64,000 bases of DNA from Lachnospiraceae bacterium (lineage in GTDB: Bacteria; Bacillota; Clostridia; Lachnospirales; Lachnospiraceae): assembly GCA_017540605.1 (NCBI GenBank), contig JAFYAS010000040.1:1-64000 (forward strand), in the 5' to 3' direction. Below the pieces are notes generated by a model that worked only from the letters and a program-made list of their open reading frames with translations, was not told the origin of the DNA and made no database searches. Both the position numbers and the translations under genes were made by a program. This document shows positions 7,525-17,625 of this stretch, one piece after another (the first letter of the stretch is position 1; every line of letters begins with the position of its first letter).

Positions 7525-10500
7525 ATGGGTTATAGCAGATCATTTGATAAGATGGATAAAAAGGCAAGGGGTTTAGGTCGTAAAGAAGAACTTAAGGACA
7601 TTGTCTTTTTTGAGATAAGTAAATATAGTGTGATCACCATGATATTAGCTATTGTCATCGATATTCTCGGACATTATTTTTCCGGATGGATCAATATGCC
7701 TATCTGGTTTGACAATGTTGGTATTTCCCTCGTAGCCATACAGTTTGGACCCTTAGCAGGCGTTATTGTAGGCGTGGTATCACAGCTTTTTTATGGAATA
7801 CCAAGCGGAATCCCTCCCATATACCTGATATCTGGTGCCTCTACTGCATTGGTGGTTGGCTTTCTTTTTCCGAGAAAGACCAAGGCTATGTTTGAGGTCA
7901 TAACTGTAGCTATTCTTGCTGCTATGGTTGCGACTCTTACCTCCTTTCCCTTGAATCTTTATTATTTTAAGGGATATACAGGCAATGCCTGGGGCGATGC
8001 TTTACATCAGATGCTTGCGCTTACTGTCAACTCTGAATATGTTAATGCATTTTTATCTGAATCCTTTATAGATCTTCCTGATAGAGTTGTATCCGTTATA
8101 CTTGCTCTTTTATTGGTTGATATAGAAAGGAATAGGATATATTTTCAGAACAATAAAAAAGCTAAAAAGAAGAGCAAAGACATATTGACTTTGTTTCTTG
8201 CTTTAGGTTTGGTTTTAGCAATTTCAGATACCGTAAAGGCCTATGATTTTGAATCGAATTATGAATCTGTGACCTATGGACCATCTGACGGTATAGCAAC
8301 CGCTGAGGTGAATGCCATAGCTCAGACGGATGACGGCTTTATATGGGTCGGAACCTATGCAGGGGTTTACAAATACAACGGAGTCAGATTCGAGACTGCT
8401 GATATCGATCCACAGATAAAGAATGCTACTGTGCTTTTTGTGGATTCCAGAAAGATGCTGTGGATAGGAACCAATGACAGCGGTGTCTTTTGCTATGATC
8501 TTACTGCCGGCGAATCCACCAGATATTCCACTGAGAATGGTCTTGATGCCGACTCGATTCGCGCAATTTGCGAGGACAACGAGGGGAATATTTTTGTTGG
8601 AACAGTCAGATCAGTTAGCAGGATATCTCCTGAGGGAGTTGTGAAGACCTATAGCGAATTCGAAGATCTGACCTATTCCACCGGATTAGAAGGACTTAAT
8701 GATGGCTCCGTACTCGGAGTAACCAATGGCGGAACATTTTTTAGGATCAAGGACGATACTCTTATATTTACCGAGGACTACAAGGAGGAAGAAGGAGTTT
8801 ATTTTAAGACTGTAGCTGCTATGAAGGATACGATCCTTGTAAGTACTACGGGCAATACTGTGATCAAATATAAGCTGGTAAATGATAAGCCTGTTAAAAC
8901 CGACAGCTTCAACATACCGGATCATGAATATATCAACAAGATAGTTTATTCTCACGAGCATGAAGGAATATTTTACTGTGCGGAGAATGGCTTCGGGTTT
9001 GTAGATACTGCCGGCTACAAAGCGACTGACCTTACGATACCCGGCTTTGACGGATCTACAAGTGATGTCCTTATCGATAAGCAGGGCAATATCTGGTTTA
9101 GCTCCAGCAAGCAAGGTCTGATGAAGTATTCCAATACCCCTTTTCACAACATTTTTAAGGAAGCGGGGATTGATAAAGCGGTAGTCAATTCTGTTCTAAA
9201 GGATGGAGACTTGCTTTACGCCGGTACCGATAGCGGTATGGTGATCATCGACTTAAAGACAAAGACCAAGATACTTAGATCATGGTTATCAAGATTTGAC
9301 AAGGTGCGGGTACGTCATATCATGATGGACTCAAAGGGAAATCTTTGGATCAGCACCTATGGTCCTGATGGGCTTGTGAAGATAGATAGAGAGGGAGAGG
9401 CTCATTCCTTCAATGAGGGGAATGGTATGCTTGGCGGAAGAATGAGATCTTCCCTTGAGCTCTCCGATGGAAGAATACTTGTAGCCAGCAATATAGGACT
9501 TACTTTTTTGAAGGATGATAAGGTCGATGCCACCATAGGTGAAAGTAATGGTATCAACAATCAGTACATTCTTTCAATGTGTGAAAGAGAGGATGGCTCG
9601 ATACTGGCTGCTTCAGACGGTGATGGCATATACATCATAAAGGATAACAGGGTAGTGGGGCACATTGGAGCTCCGGAGGGGCTTACCAGCGCTGTGGTCA
9701 TGCGAATAGTAAAGGGAAGCTTGGGATATTTTTATGTTACCAGCAATGCTCTCTTTTATGATGACGGTAATGAAGTAAGAGAGCTTACCAATTTCACCTA
9801 TCCAAACAATTTCGACATCATGATCGACAAGAAGGGGACCTGCTACATCACATCAAGTGCAGGACTTTATCTTGTTTCAGAGGAAACACTTATAAAGGAT
9901 GAGGATTATGTGTGTTCCCTCCTAAACAACAGTTGGGGACTCAATACCACATTTACCTCCAATTCGTGGAATCTGCAGACTGTTGAGGGATTCTATCTTT
10001 GTTGTACTGACGGAGTCAGATTTTTATCCCTTACGGAGTATGAAGATTTAGGACAGTCTTATCAGATTCAGCTTGAGTCCATTACTACCTCCGAGTCAAC
10101 CATCAAGGAGACTGACGGTAGGTTTGAGATACCCGCCAAAACAGGCCGTATCGCTTTCAATATTGCTATCAACAATTATAGCCTTACTAATCCACTGGTG
10201 CACTATTATCTTGAGGGGTCAAGAGATAAGGGTATCACCTGCTATCAGAACGAGATCACCCCCTTGGAGTTTACAAATCTTGGATATGGGAAATATATTC
10301 TCCATGTGCAGATACTCGATGAAGCAACCGGAAAGGTTGAGAGGGAAGAGAAGTTTACTGTTTTAAAGCAGGCTATGATGTATGAAAAGCTATACTTTAG
10401 GACATACCTTTTGTTTATCGGAGCCCTAGTTGCCTTTTACATAGTCTGGCTATTTTATACCATCACCAAGAGGGCTTCAAGGATCAGAGGTCTTCAGCTT

Positions 10501-11427
10501 GAGATGTCAACTGACCCCATGACAGGGCTTTACAATAAGGCAGCCTCTGAAAGACTTCTTTCGGAAGCCTGCAAGGATGAGACAGGCATACTTATGATGA
10601 TCGATCTTGACAGCTTCAAGCTGGTGAATGATATCTATGGTCATGATATGGGAGATAAGATACTTGTTCGTTTTGGAGAGCTTATCACGGAAGCTCTTGG
10701 AGAGGACAATATAGGTGGTCGACTGGGTGGAGATGAATTTATCGGTTTCATCAGAGACACCTTTGATGAGGATGATGTAGACCGCATCACCAAGCATCTG
10801 AACAAGGAGATAGTAAAGTCTGCAAAGGAATATATGGGTAATGATATGAATATCCCCTTGGGAGCGTCTGTTGGAGCAGTCAGAGTGACCTCTGAGGAGA
10901 AGGATTTCAACAAGCTCTTTAGAAATGCTGATAAAGCCCTATATATTGTAAAGCAGAACGGAAAGCACGGATACTCCTTTTTCCAAAAGGGAAAGGACAG
11001 CGGAGAGAATGACGAAAACGGAGCAGGAAGAGATACTCTTTCTCAGGTAAAAAAGATAATAGGCGAGAGGAACGAGGGTAAGGGAGCTTACCTTGTGAAC
11101 TTTGACAGACTCCAGGCTGTATATAGATTCTTATGCAGAGACAAAAGCGAAGACCATGAAAAGAGTAAGCTGGTAAGGATCAGAATCATCAGTGATGATG
11201 GTGGAAGAGTGCCTGATGAGGTAAAGGATTCATTCGAGGATATACTTGTGACCGGCTTAAAAAGGAATGATGTGGTCAGCAGATATTCGGGACATTTCTT
11301 TGTGATCATAGTGGGAGAATTAAAAGGAGATCACAATGAACTGATAGAAAGTATGATAACTAAGTGGAAGGAAAGCGGAGATTATGACAAGTTTAGGATC
11401 CGCGCGGAAATGGAGGACGTAGGATAG
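7525..11427 (+). CDS. Membrane-bound propeller-sensor diguanylate cyclase
   Basis: Predicted to make cyclic-di-GMP from two GTP in response to an extracellular signal. Of 1300 aa, residues about 30-210 are a five- to six-segment membrane domain resembling an ECF-transporter S component. After one more hydrophobic segment comes a long external region (about 240-930) of Reg_prop beta-propeller repeats (GFIWVGTYAGVYKYNGVRF, MLWIGTNDSGVF, NIWFSSSKQGLMKY) closed by a Y_Y_Y-like domain. A membrane segment near 960 leads to a GGDEF domain with intact GGDEF at 1068-1072; the RxxD inhibitory site is absent. The last 130 residues resemble a second, degenerate GGDEF fold (SGHFF in place of the signature). 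The ATG follows AGGAGGGGAGAT. First gene of the signalling operon, two bases from the next. Confidence 0.9.
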   Translation: MGYSRSFDKMDKKARGLGRKEELKDIVFFEISKYSVITMILAIVIDILGHYFSGWINMPIWFDNVGISLVAIQFGPLAGVIVGVVSQLFYGIPSGIPPIYLISGASTALVVGFLFPRKTKAMFEVITVAILAAMVATLTSFPLNLYYFKGYTGNAWGDALHQMLALTVNSEYVNAFLSESFIDLPDRVVSVILALLLVDIERNRIYFQNNKKAKKKSKDILTLFLALGLVLAISDTVKAYDFESNYESVTYGPSDGIATAEVNAIAQTDDGFIWVGTYAGVYKYNGVRFETADIDPQIKNATVLFVDSRKMLWIGTNDSGVFCYDLTAGESTRYSTENGLDADSIRAICEDNEGNIFVGTVRSVSRISPEGVVKTYSEFEDLTYSTGLEGLNDGSVLGVTNGGTFFRIKDDTLIFTEDYKEEEGVYFKTVAAMKDTILVSTTGNTVIKYKLVNDKPVKTDSFNIPDHEYINKIVYSHEHEGIFYCAENGFGFVDTAGYKATDLTIPGFDGSTSDVLIDKQGNIWFSSSKQGLMKYSNTPFHNIFKEAGIDKAVVNSVLKDGDLLYAGTDSGMVIIDLKTKTKILRSWLSRFDKVRVRHIMMDSKGNLWISTYGPDGLVKIDREGEAHSFNEGNGMLGGRMRSSLELSDGRILVASNIGLTFLKDDKVDATIGESNGINNQYILSMCEREDGSILAASDGDGIYIIKDNRVVGHIGAPEGLTSAVVMRIVKGSLGYFYVTSNALFYDDGNEVRELTNFTYPNNFDIMIDKKGTCYITSSAGLYLVSEETLIKDEDYVCSLLNNSWGLNTTFTSNSWNLQTVEGFYLCCTDGVRFLSLTEYEDLGQSYQIQLESITTSESTIKETDGRFEIPAKTGRIAFNIAINNYSLTNPLVHYYLEGSRDKGITCYQNEITPLEFTNLGYGKYILHVQILDEATGKVEREEKFTVLKQAMMYEKLYFRTYLLFIGALVAFYIVWLFYTITKRASRIRGLQLEMSTDPMTGLYNKAASERLLSEACKDETGILMMIDLDSFKLVNDIYGHDMGDKILVRFGELITEALGEDNIGGRLGGDEFIGFIRDTFDEDDVDRITKHLNKEIVKSAKEYMGNDMNIPLGASVGAVRVTSEEKDFNKLFRNADKALYIVKQNGKHGYSFFQKGKDSGENDENGAGRDTLSQVKKIIGERNEGKGAYLVNFDRLQAVYRFLCRDKSEDHEKSKLVRIRIISDDGGRVPDEVKDSFEDILVTGLKRNDVVSRYSGHFFVIIVGELKGDHNELIESMITKWKESGDYDKFRIRAEMEDVG

Positions 11428-11429
11428 AT

Positions 11430-12785
11430 ATGGGATATTGGATTGTAGTAGTTGATGATGATGCTCTTTCCCTTACTAATGCCAAAAGCTTGCTTGGTGA
11501 TGAGGATATGAAGGTTTCCTGTCTGCGTTCAGGACGCGACCTTTTAAAATTTACAGAGAAGAATTCACCGGATCTGATACTTCTCGATGTCATGATGCCG
11601 GAGATGGACGGATTTGAAGCATATAGTGCTCTTCGTGCAAAAGAGGATGAAGCGGGTAAGGCTCACATACCTGTAATTTTCTTGACCGGCGAGAATGACA
11701 GCGAGGTTGAAAGAAGAGGCTTAAAGGCCGGCGCATCGGATTTTATCCGTAAGCCCTTCAACAAAGAGGTACTTCTAAGGCGTATCAAGAATACCATAGA
11801 GAACAGCAAGACCATAGAGATACTTACGGAAGAGGCTACGGTTGATAAACTTACGGGTTTTTTAAATAAGGCCAGCGGAACAAGCAGGGTAGCAAAGCTT
11901 TGTAATGAGAGCGGCGGAGCCCTGACCATCATGGATCTTGACAATTTCAAGCTTGTCAATGACCTCTTCGGACACGATATGGGTGATAAGGTATTACGAG
12001 GTTTTGCAGATATAGTAAGACGTAATACCAGAGAGAGTGACATACTTTCAAGGATAGGCGGAGATGAGTTTATGGCATTTTTTGAGAATCTCACGGATGA
12101 GGCTTCTATGAGTTCTCTTTCTGAACGCCTAAATGATCAGCTTACTGAAGAAGCGGTAAGGCTTATGGGTGAGGACAACGGCATCCCCTTGGGTATATCA
12201 ATAGGTGCTGTTATGATCCCTGAATACGGAAGAGATTATGAATCATTATTTGCTTTGGCAGACAGCGTTTTGTACTCAGTAAAACAAAACGGTAAGCATG
12301 GATATGCCATCTACGATCAGTCGAAGGAGGAGAGTGAGTCCTTTGGCAATGATCTTGAAAAGGAGATCGATAGGATCACCAAGATAGTCGAAGAAAGAAA
12401 TGACAAGGATGGAGCATTGTTGCTTGGAAGGGAATCCTTTGCGGTTGCATATCGTTTCATTATGCGTTTTTACAAGAGATATGGCGGAAGCTCGGCGAAG
12501 GTTTTGTTCTCTTTTTCTTCGGAAAAAGGAATACAGGATCTTGATTTTCGGGATGCTGTATCCCAATTTGGACAGATACTTGTTGGGACTTTAAGAAAAA
12601 GTGATCTGATCATGCAAAACAGGTCAAATCAATATTTTATACTGCTCAATGAGAGTACAAGGTTTGAGGTTGAAGTGGTGATAGACAGGATTATCTCACT
12701 TTGGAAAAACTCCGGATACAGTAACAAGGCTTCAGTGGAATATTCATACAAATATACGGAATTTGGGGACGTCAATAAAGAATGA
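11430..12785 (+). CDS. Response regulator diguanylate cyclase (REC-GGDEF-degenerate GGDEF)
   Basis: A 451-aa soluble protein. The N-terminal receiver (about 1-125) has an acidic DDD pocket, the phosphoacceptor D53 in LILLDVMMPEMDG, and the conserved T and K (FLTG, RKPF). The central GGDEF domain has GGDEF at 210-214 and, unlike the preceding cyclase, an intact RESD inhibitory site five residues upstream, so product feedback is expected. The C-terminal about 130 residues repeat the degenerate GGDEF-like module seen at the end of the preceding protein (SNQYF at the signature). It starts two bases after the previous stop and overlaps the next gene by four, indicating translational coupling. The input kinase is probably one of the downstream hybrid kinases (inference). 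Confidence 0.9.
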   Translation: MGYWIVVVDDDALSLTNAKSLLGDEDMKVSCLRSGRDLLKFTEKNSPDLILLDVMMPEMDGFEAYSALRAKEDEAGKAHIPVIFLTGENDSEVERRGLKAGASDFIRKPFNKEVLLRRIKNTIENSKTIEILTEEATVDKLTGFLNKASGTSRVAKLCNESGGALTIMDLDNFKLVNDLFGHDMGDKVLRGFADIVRRNTRESDILSRIGGDEFMAFFENLTDEASMSSLSERLNDQLTEEAVRLMGEDNGIPLGISIGAVMIPEYGRDYESLFALADSVLYSVKQNGKHGYAIYDQSKEESESFGNDLEKEIDRITKIVEERNDKDGALLLGRESFAVAYRFIMRFYKRYGGSSAKVLFSFSSEKGIQDLDFRDAVSQFGQILVGTLRKSDLIMQNRSNQYFILLNESTRFEVEVVIDRIISLWKNSGYSNKASVEYSYKYTEFGDVNKE

Positions 12786-15565
12786 TTAGTAATGAGAGAA
12801 GACATTATCAGAATACGTTAAGGACCATGGTTGTTGGTGTGCTTATCATCTTCTTCTTTGTTGGTATTGTGATCATGTATTACAACATGGTTTGCAAGGA
12901 GAAGAAGGATGGAATCATCAAGGATGGTAAGATAGCGGCAAGACAGTCGGCCAGGCAATTTGACAGATATTTATCCACCAATATAGATCTTATCAATCTC
13001 ACAGCCTATACTCTTGACGGTATGCTTGAGGAAAAAAAGACCGATGATGAGATACAGGATTATCTTGTGGGACAGTCTGTGGCCATAAAGAGCGCGGTTT
13101 TGGAAAATTCTACCGGGCTTTATGGTTATATAAATGACAGGTTTTTTAGCGGAACCTACTGGACTCCTCCTGAGGGCTACGATGCGACCATCAGACCCTG
13201 GTACACAAAGCCCATGAGCAATAAAGGGAAGCTGACTATTCTTGAACCCTACGTGGATGTTCAATCAGGAAATACTATGCTTGCTCTTGGTAAGACTTTG
13301 GCTGATGGGAAAAGCGTATTGTCTGTTGATGTCTCTCTTGATCAGATGCAAAAGCTTACTGAAGAAGCTGTCATCGACAATCAGATGAGTATGGAGATGA
13401 TATTGACCGGACAGGGAGTAGTGGTCACTCATTCAGATATCAATGAGGTGGGAAAGGATTATTCCAGAGAGTCAGGAACTCTTGGGGCAGAGATTGTAAA
13501 ACTGCTCTCTTCAGGAGATGACAATTTCTTCGAAGTGGAATTCGAAGGCCAAAACTATGCGGTTTATGATTCGCCTTTTCAGGGAGATTGGCATTGTATT
13601 TCCGTACACAATGCTACATCTGTTTTTGATTCTTTAAATACTATTTTCATTCTTACGATCATTATCGTGGTAATAATCGTTGTAACTCTTGGTACTATCC
13701 TTGCGGTTTCTTCAAGAAGGGGAGTCGTGGCGGAGAGAGCCGTGGCTTCTAACGAGGCAAAGACTTCATTCCTTTCCAATATGTCACATGAGATCCGCAC
13801 CCCTATCAATGCGGTGCTGGGTATGAATGAGATGATATTAAGGGAGTGCGGTGACAAGGATATTCTCTCTTATTCTCAGAATATCAAGACAGCGGGGCAG
13901 AACCTTTTAGGCATAGTCAACGATATATTGGATTTTTCGAAGATCGAGGCGGGTAAGCTCTCTATCATACCAGAGAACTACGATCTTTTTGTCATGATCA
14001 ATGATATTGAAAATATGATAAAACAAAGAGCTGAGAAGAAGGATCTGACATTCGGATTGGAGCTTGATCAAAGCATTCCGAGATATCTTTTTGGTGACAT
14101 GGTAAGGATCGAGCAGGTTATCACCAACCTGCTTACCAATGCTGTGAAATATACAGAGAAGGGCAGTGTGATATTCAAGCTGTTCTATGATAAGGATGAG
14201 ACAGATCCTGAGAGCATTTTCTTGAATGTATGTGTTGAGGATACCGGCATAGGTATAAAGGATGAGGATATGGATAAGCTTTTCTCCGAGTTCGAGAGGA
14301 TTGAAGAGAAGCGAAATAGAAATATCGAAGGTGCAGGCCTTGGCATGAATATTACCGAGCGCCTTTTGGATATGATGGGCAGTAAGCTTTTAGTTGAGAG
14401 TGTCTACGGAAAGGGCTCGAAGTTTTCGTTCTCTGTAAAGCAGAAGGTTACTGATTCCGAACCTATTGGTGATTTTGAGGCTCTTCAAAAGGAAAATAAG
14501 GCCACACATTCAGAATATCGAGTGAGATTTACCGCGCCCAATGCAAGGATACTTGTAGTGGATGACAATCCCATGAATCTGATGGTATTTACAAGCCTAC
14601 TTAAAAAGACCGAGCTCATCATAGATACGGCTGAAAGCGGCGATGAAGGCGTCGAGCTTTCCCAGGAACATGTCTATGATGTGATCTTCCTTGATCATAT
14701 GATGCCTAAAAAGGATGGTATCGAAACTTTAAAGGAGATACGTGCAGATGAAGAAGGGCTAAACAGCTCCACGCCAACCGTGTGCCTTACTGCCAACGCT
14801 ATATCAGGGGCCAGGGAGGAATACTTGTCTGTGGGTTTTGATGATTATATGACAAAGCCGATTGATCCTGAAAAACTTGAAGCGTTGATCGTAAAGTATC
14901 TTCCAAAGGAAATGGTTAAAATCCGTTCTCTTGATGAGATCGCAGAAGAAAATGATGAGGATTTAAAAGGATCAGTCGGCGATCTTTCGCTTTTGGATGA
15001 GATCAATGGTATTGATGTTTCGGCAGGCATGAAGAACTGCGGAACTAAAGATACTTATATGTTGTTGCTTAAGGCATTTTGTTCTTCAATAGTGGATAAG
15101 GCGAGTCAGATAGAGGAAAGTGTCAAGAAAGGTGATATAAAGAATTTTACCATTTATATTCATGCATTAAAAAGCTCTGCAAGAACCATTGGAGCTTTAA
15201 CTCTGGGAGAAGAGTGTCAGGCTCTTGAGATTGCGGGAAAGCATGGTGACAAAGCATATATCGAAGAACATATTGATGATGTGATGACATCCTGCAAAGA
15301 TTTTAGAACATTACTTCTGCCTCTCTTCGAGAAAGAAGATAAAGGAAATGAAAAGCCTGAGGCTGATGCTCCTCTTATTAATAGCGCATTTGAAAAGATC
15401 AGGTCAGCAGCCGATGAAATGGACTGTGACAGCCTGAAGGAAATCATTAAGGTAATGGATAAGTATCGTATTCCTTCTGAGTATGAAAACCTATGGAAGG
15501 ATTTAAGAACTGCTTCTGACAATTATGATTATGATGCAGTTATAGGATTACTTGATAATAGATAG
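12782..15565 (+). CDS. Hybrid sensor histidine kinase: dCache-HisKA-HATPase-REC-Hpt
   Basis: A 927-aa membrane phosphorelay kinase. A membrane segment (about 15-35) and a second one (about 285-305) frame an extracellular dCache-like sensor (WYTKPMSNKGKL, LSVDVSLDQM). Then come HisKA with H336 in NMSHEIRTPINAVLG, an ATPase domain with NLLTNAVKYTEKG, DTGIGI and GAGLGM, a receiver with D638 in IFLDHMMPKKDG, and an Hpt domain with H794 in IHALKSSART. This forms a complete His-Asp-His relay. The last about 60 residues (IRSAADEMDCDSL...) form a helical module also found at the end of two other kinases here. Its ATGA start overlaps the stop of the REC-GGDEF gene. Confidence 0.93.
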   Translation: MISNERRHYQNTLRTMVVGVLIIFFFVGIVIMYYNMVCKEKKDGIIKDGKIAARQSARQFDRYLSTNIDLINLTAYTLDGMLEEKKTDDEIQDYLVGQSVAIKSAVLENSTGLYGYINDRFFSGTYWTPPEGYDATIRPWYTKPMSNKGKLTILEPYVDVQSGNTMLALGKTLADGKSVLSVDVSLDQMQKLTEEAVIDNQMSMEMILTGQGVVVTHSDINEVGKDYSRESGTLGAEIVKLLSSGDDNFFEVEFEGQNYAVYDSPFQGDWHCISVHNATSVFDSLNTIFILTIIIVVIIVVTLGTILAVSSRRGVVAERAVASNEAKTSFLSNMSHEIRTPINAVLGMNEMILRECGDKDILSYSQNIKTAGQNLLGIVNDILDFSKIEAGKLSIIPENYDLFVMINDIENMIKQRAEKKDLTFGLELDQSIPRYLFGDMVRIEQVITNLLTNAVKYTEKGSVIFKLFYDKDETDPESIFLNVCVEDTGIGIKDEDMDKLFSEFERIEEKRNRNIEGAGLGMNITERLLDMMGSKLLVESVYGKGSKFSFSVKQKVTDSEPIGDFEALQKENKATHSEYRVRFTAPNARILVVDDNPMNLMVFTSLLKKTELIIDTAESGDEGVELSQEHVYDVIFLDHMMPKKDGIETLKEIRADEEGLNSSTPTVCLTANAISGAREEYLSVGFDDYMTKPIDPEKLEALIVKYLPKEMVKIRSLDEIAEENDEDLKGSVGDLSLLDEINGIDVSAGMKNCGTKDTYMLLLKAFCSSIVDKASQIEESVKKGDIKNFTIYIHALKSSARTIGALTLGEECQALEIAGKHGDKAYIEEHIDDVMTSCKDFRTLLLPLFEKEDKGNEKPEADAPLINSAFEKIRSAADEMDCDSLKEIIKVMDKYRIPSEYENLWKDLRTASDNYDYDAVIGLLDNR

Positions 15566-15578
15566 TGGGGAAAGAATA

Positions 15579-17612
15579 ATGAACGAAAGAAGAACGGAGA
15601 ATTTTGTAACTCTCCTTGTGTCCTGTGCCTGTATTGGACTGACTGTAGAGAGTATATTGATCAAATGGGAATTCTGGGTACCGCCTCTGATCATCATTGG
15701 AACGATCCTTTTATGGGTGATGAATCTCTCCGGAAAACCGGACTACAATATCAGGAAGATGGCTTATTTTATCTATGCCATGCTTGCTCTCTTTTTTCAT
15801 GGAGTTCATGAGACCAGTTTTTTTGATGTAGCTTTGGTCTGTGCTCTTGTAATGGTGGTTTACTCCCTCTTTGACCATGTTTATATGCTTAATCTGTTCT
15901 TATGCGAGTATATTGTGATCATGCTGATACAATTTATGCTTGCAAGTAATAGTGACTATATCGTATTTGATGAGCTGACTATTTCGAGGGTGATACTTCA
16001 CGTAATGACCGTATTGTTTGTCTATTTTAGTACTGTCAGAGCCGTAAATAATCGTATTGAAGCGGCAGAGGATACCATTAAAAAGGCCGAGAAGATAGAA
16101 AGAAATGAAGCTGATATGGAGGACTTTTTGTCCAACATTTCTCACGAGCTTCGTACGCCGGTCAATGTGGTAAATGGTATGTCAGACCTTCTTATCAAGA
16201 GAAATGTGGGTTCTGAGGTATATTCTATCAAGGATGCGGGAATCCGTCTTGCATATCAGATCGAGGATATTCAGGATTATACGGAATGTAAGAGAAAGAA
16301 GCTGATCCTTGAAGAAGAGGAATATATGAGCACCTCTTTGATAAATGATGTGGTGACAAGCTTCCGTGTCATCGAGAACAGTGATAATTTAGAGCTTGTG
16401 GTTGATATGAATCCTTCTGTTCCTGTCAGTATGAAGGGCGATATCAAAAAGCTCCACAAGATATTCAGACATCTCCTGGAGAACGCTGTGAAGTTCACCA
16501 GAAGAGGTGGAATCTATGTAAAGATGTATTCCGAGAAGACTGACTATGGAGTGAATCTTTGTATTGAGATGACTGATACGGGAGTCGGAATGGACAGAAA
16601 GGCCATAGAGTCAATATCGGAGGGAATGTTTCAGGTCAACAAAAAAAGGAATAGAAGCTCCGGCGGCATAGGCTTGGGGCTTTTTATCGTGTATGGCTTC
16701 ACTCACAGGATGGGTGGCTTTGTGAAGATTGAGAGTGAGAAGAAGGTTGGTACCACAATTCGTGTGACCCTTCCTCAAAGAGTAGTGGATGAGAAACCTT
16801 GTATGCTCCTTGACAGATCTAAGAGCAAGGATATTCTTTTCCATGTAAGATCTGATAAATACAAGGTTCCGAGAGTACGTGATTTTTACAGATCAATGGC
16901 AGCCAATCTTGCAACAGGTATTCATGTGCCTCTATACTCAGCTGAGACCATTAATGATATAGGGCGTCTTACTGAAAAACTGACTGTGACTCATATTTTC
17001 ATGGGAGAAGAGGAATATAGAGAGAATCCCGCTTATTTTGATAAGCTTTCCCAAGGCGATATTGTGGTGGCTGTTTCTGCCAACGCGGGCTTTAAGCCGA
17101 CTAAAGGAAGTAAAGTTATGGTCATGCCCAAACCCCTATACGCATATCCTGTCATAAAGATAATGAATGAAGGAAAAAATGCAAGAAACTTAGAATCGTT
17201 TGAGGAATATGTTAAGCCTGTATTTAAAGGCGTAAAGGCTTTGGTAGTAGATGATGAACCCATGAATCTTGTGGTGGCATCAAGTATCTTCTCTGATTAT
17301 GAGATGGTGGTAGAGACTGCCGGAAGCGGAAGGGAAGCTATTGAGAAGTATAGAAAAGGTGATTATGACATAGTATTCATGGATCATATGATGCCTGAGA
17401 TGGACGGTGTTGAGGCTATGAAGCGCTTAAGAAAAGTCGCCGAGGATCAGGGGCGCGATATAAAGGTCATCATACTGACTGCCAATGTTGTATCCGGTGC
17501 AAGAGAGATGTTTATGAAAGAAGGCTTCGACGGTTTTATTGCCAAACCTATAAATATAGCTGACTTAGAGAGAGTCATGCTCACAGTGCTTTCGGATAAG
17601 AAGCATAGATAG
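15579..17612 (+). CDS. Hybrid sensor histidine kinase: multi-TM, HisKA-HATPase, pseudo-REC, REC
   Basis: A 677-aa kinase whose N-terminal about 160 residues form about six membrane segments with little external sequence, suggesting a membrane-embedded signal. HisKA carries H189 (NISHELRTPVNVVNG). The ATPase domain has HLLENAVKFTRRGG, DTGVGM and GGIGLGL. A region of about 120 residues then looks like a receiver without a phosphoacceptor, and the final receiver has D602 in VFMDHMMPEMDG. It has no Hpt domain, so it would need one of the Hpt domains of its neighbours to pass phosphate on. I chose the ATG preceded by GGGGAAAGAATA; an upstream ATG at 15552 would overlap the previous gene. Confidence 0.9.
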   Translation: MNERRTENFVTLLVSCACIGLTVESILIKWEFWVPPLIIIGTILLWVMNLSGKPDYNIRKMAYFIYAMLALFFHGVHETSFFDVALVCALVMVVYSLFDHVYMLNLFLCEYIVIMLIQFMLASNSDYIVFDELTISRVILHVMTVLFVYFSTVRAVNNRIEAAEDTIKKAEKIERNEADMEDFLSNISHELRTPVNVVNGMSDLLIKRNVGSEVYSIKDAGIRLAYQIEDIQDYTECKRKKLILEEEEYMSTSLINDVVTSFRVIENSDNLELVVDMNPSVPVSMKGDIKKLHKIFRHLLENAVKFTRRGGIYVKMYSEKTDYGVNLCIEMTDTGVGMDRKAIESISEGMFQVNKKRNRSSGGIGLGLFIVYGFTHRMGGFVKIESEKKVGTTIRVTLPQRVVDEKPCMLLDRSKSKDILFHVRSDKYKVPRVRDFYRSMAANLATGIHVPLYSAETINDIGRLTEKLTVTHIFMGEEEYRENPAYFDKLSQGDIVVAVSANAGFKPTKGSKVMVMPKPLYAYPVIKIMNEGKNARNLESFEEYVKPVFKGVKALVVDDEPMNLVVASSIFSDYEMVVETAGSGREAIEKYRKGDYDIVFMDHMMPEMDGVEAMKRLRKVAEDQGRDIKVIILTANVVSGAREMFMKEGFDGFIAKPINIADLERVMLTVLSDKKHR

Positions 17613-17625
17613 GGGGAGCGAAGAT

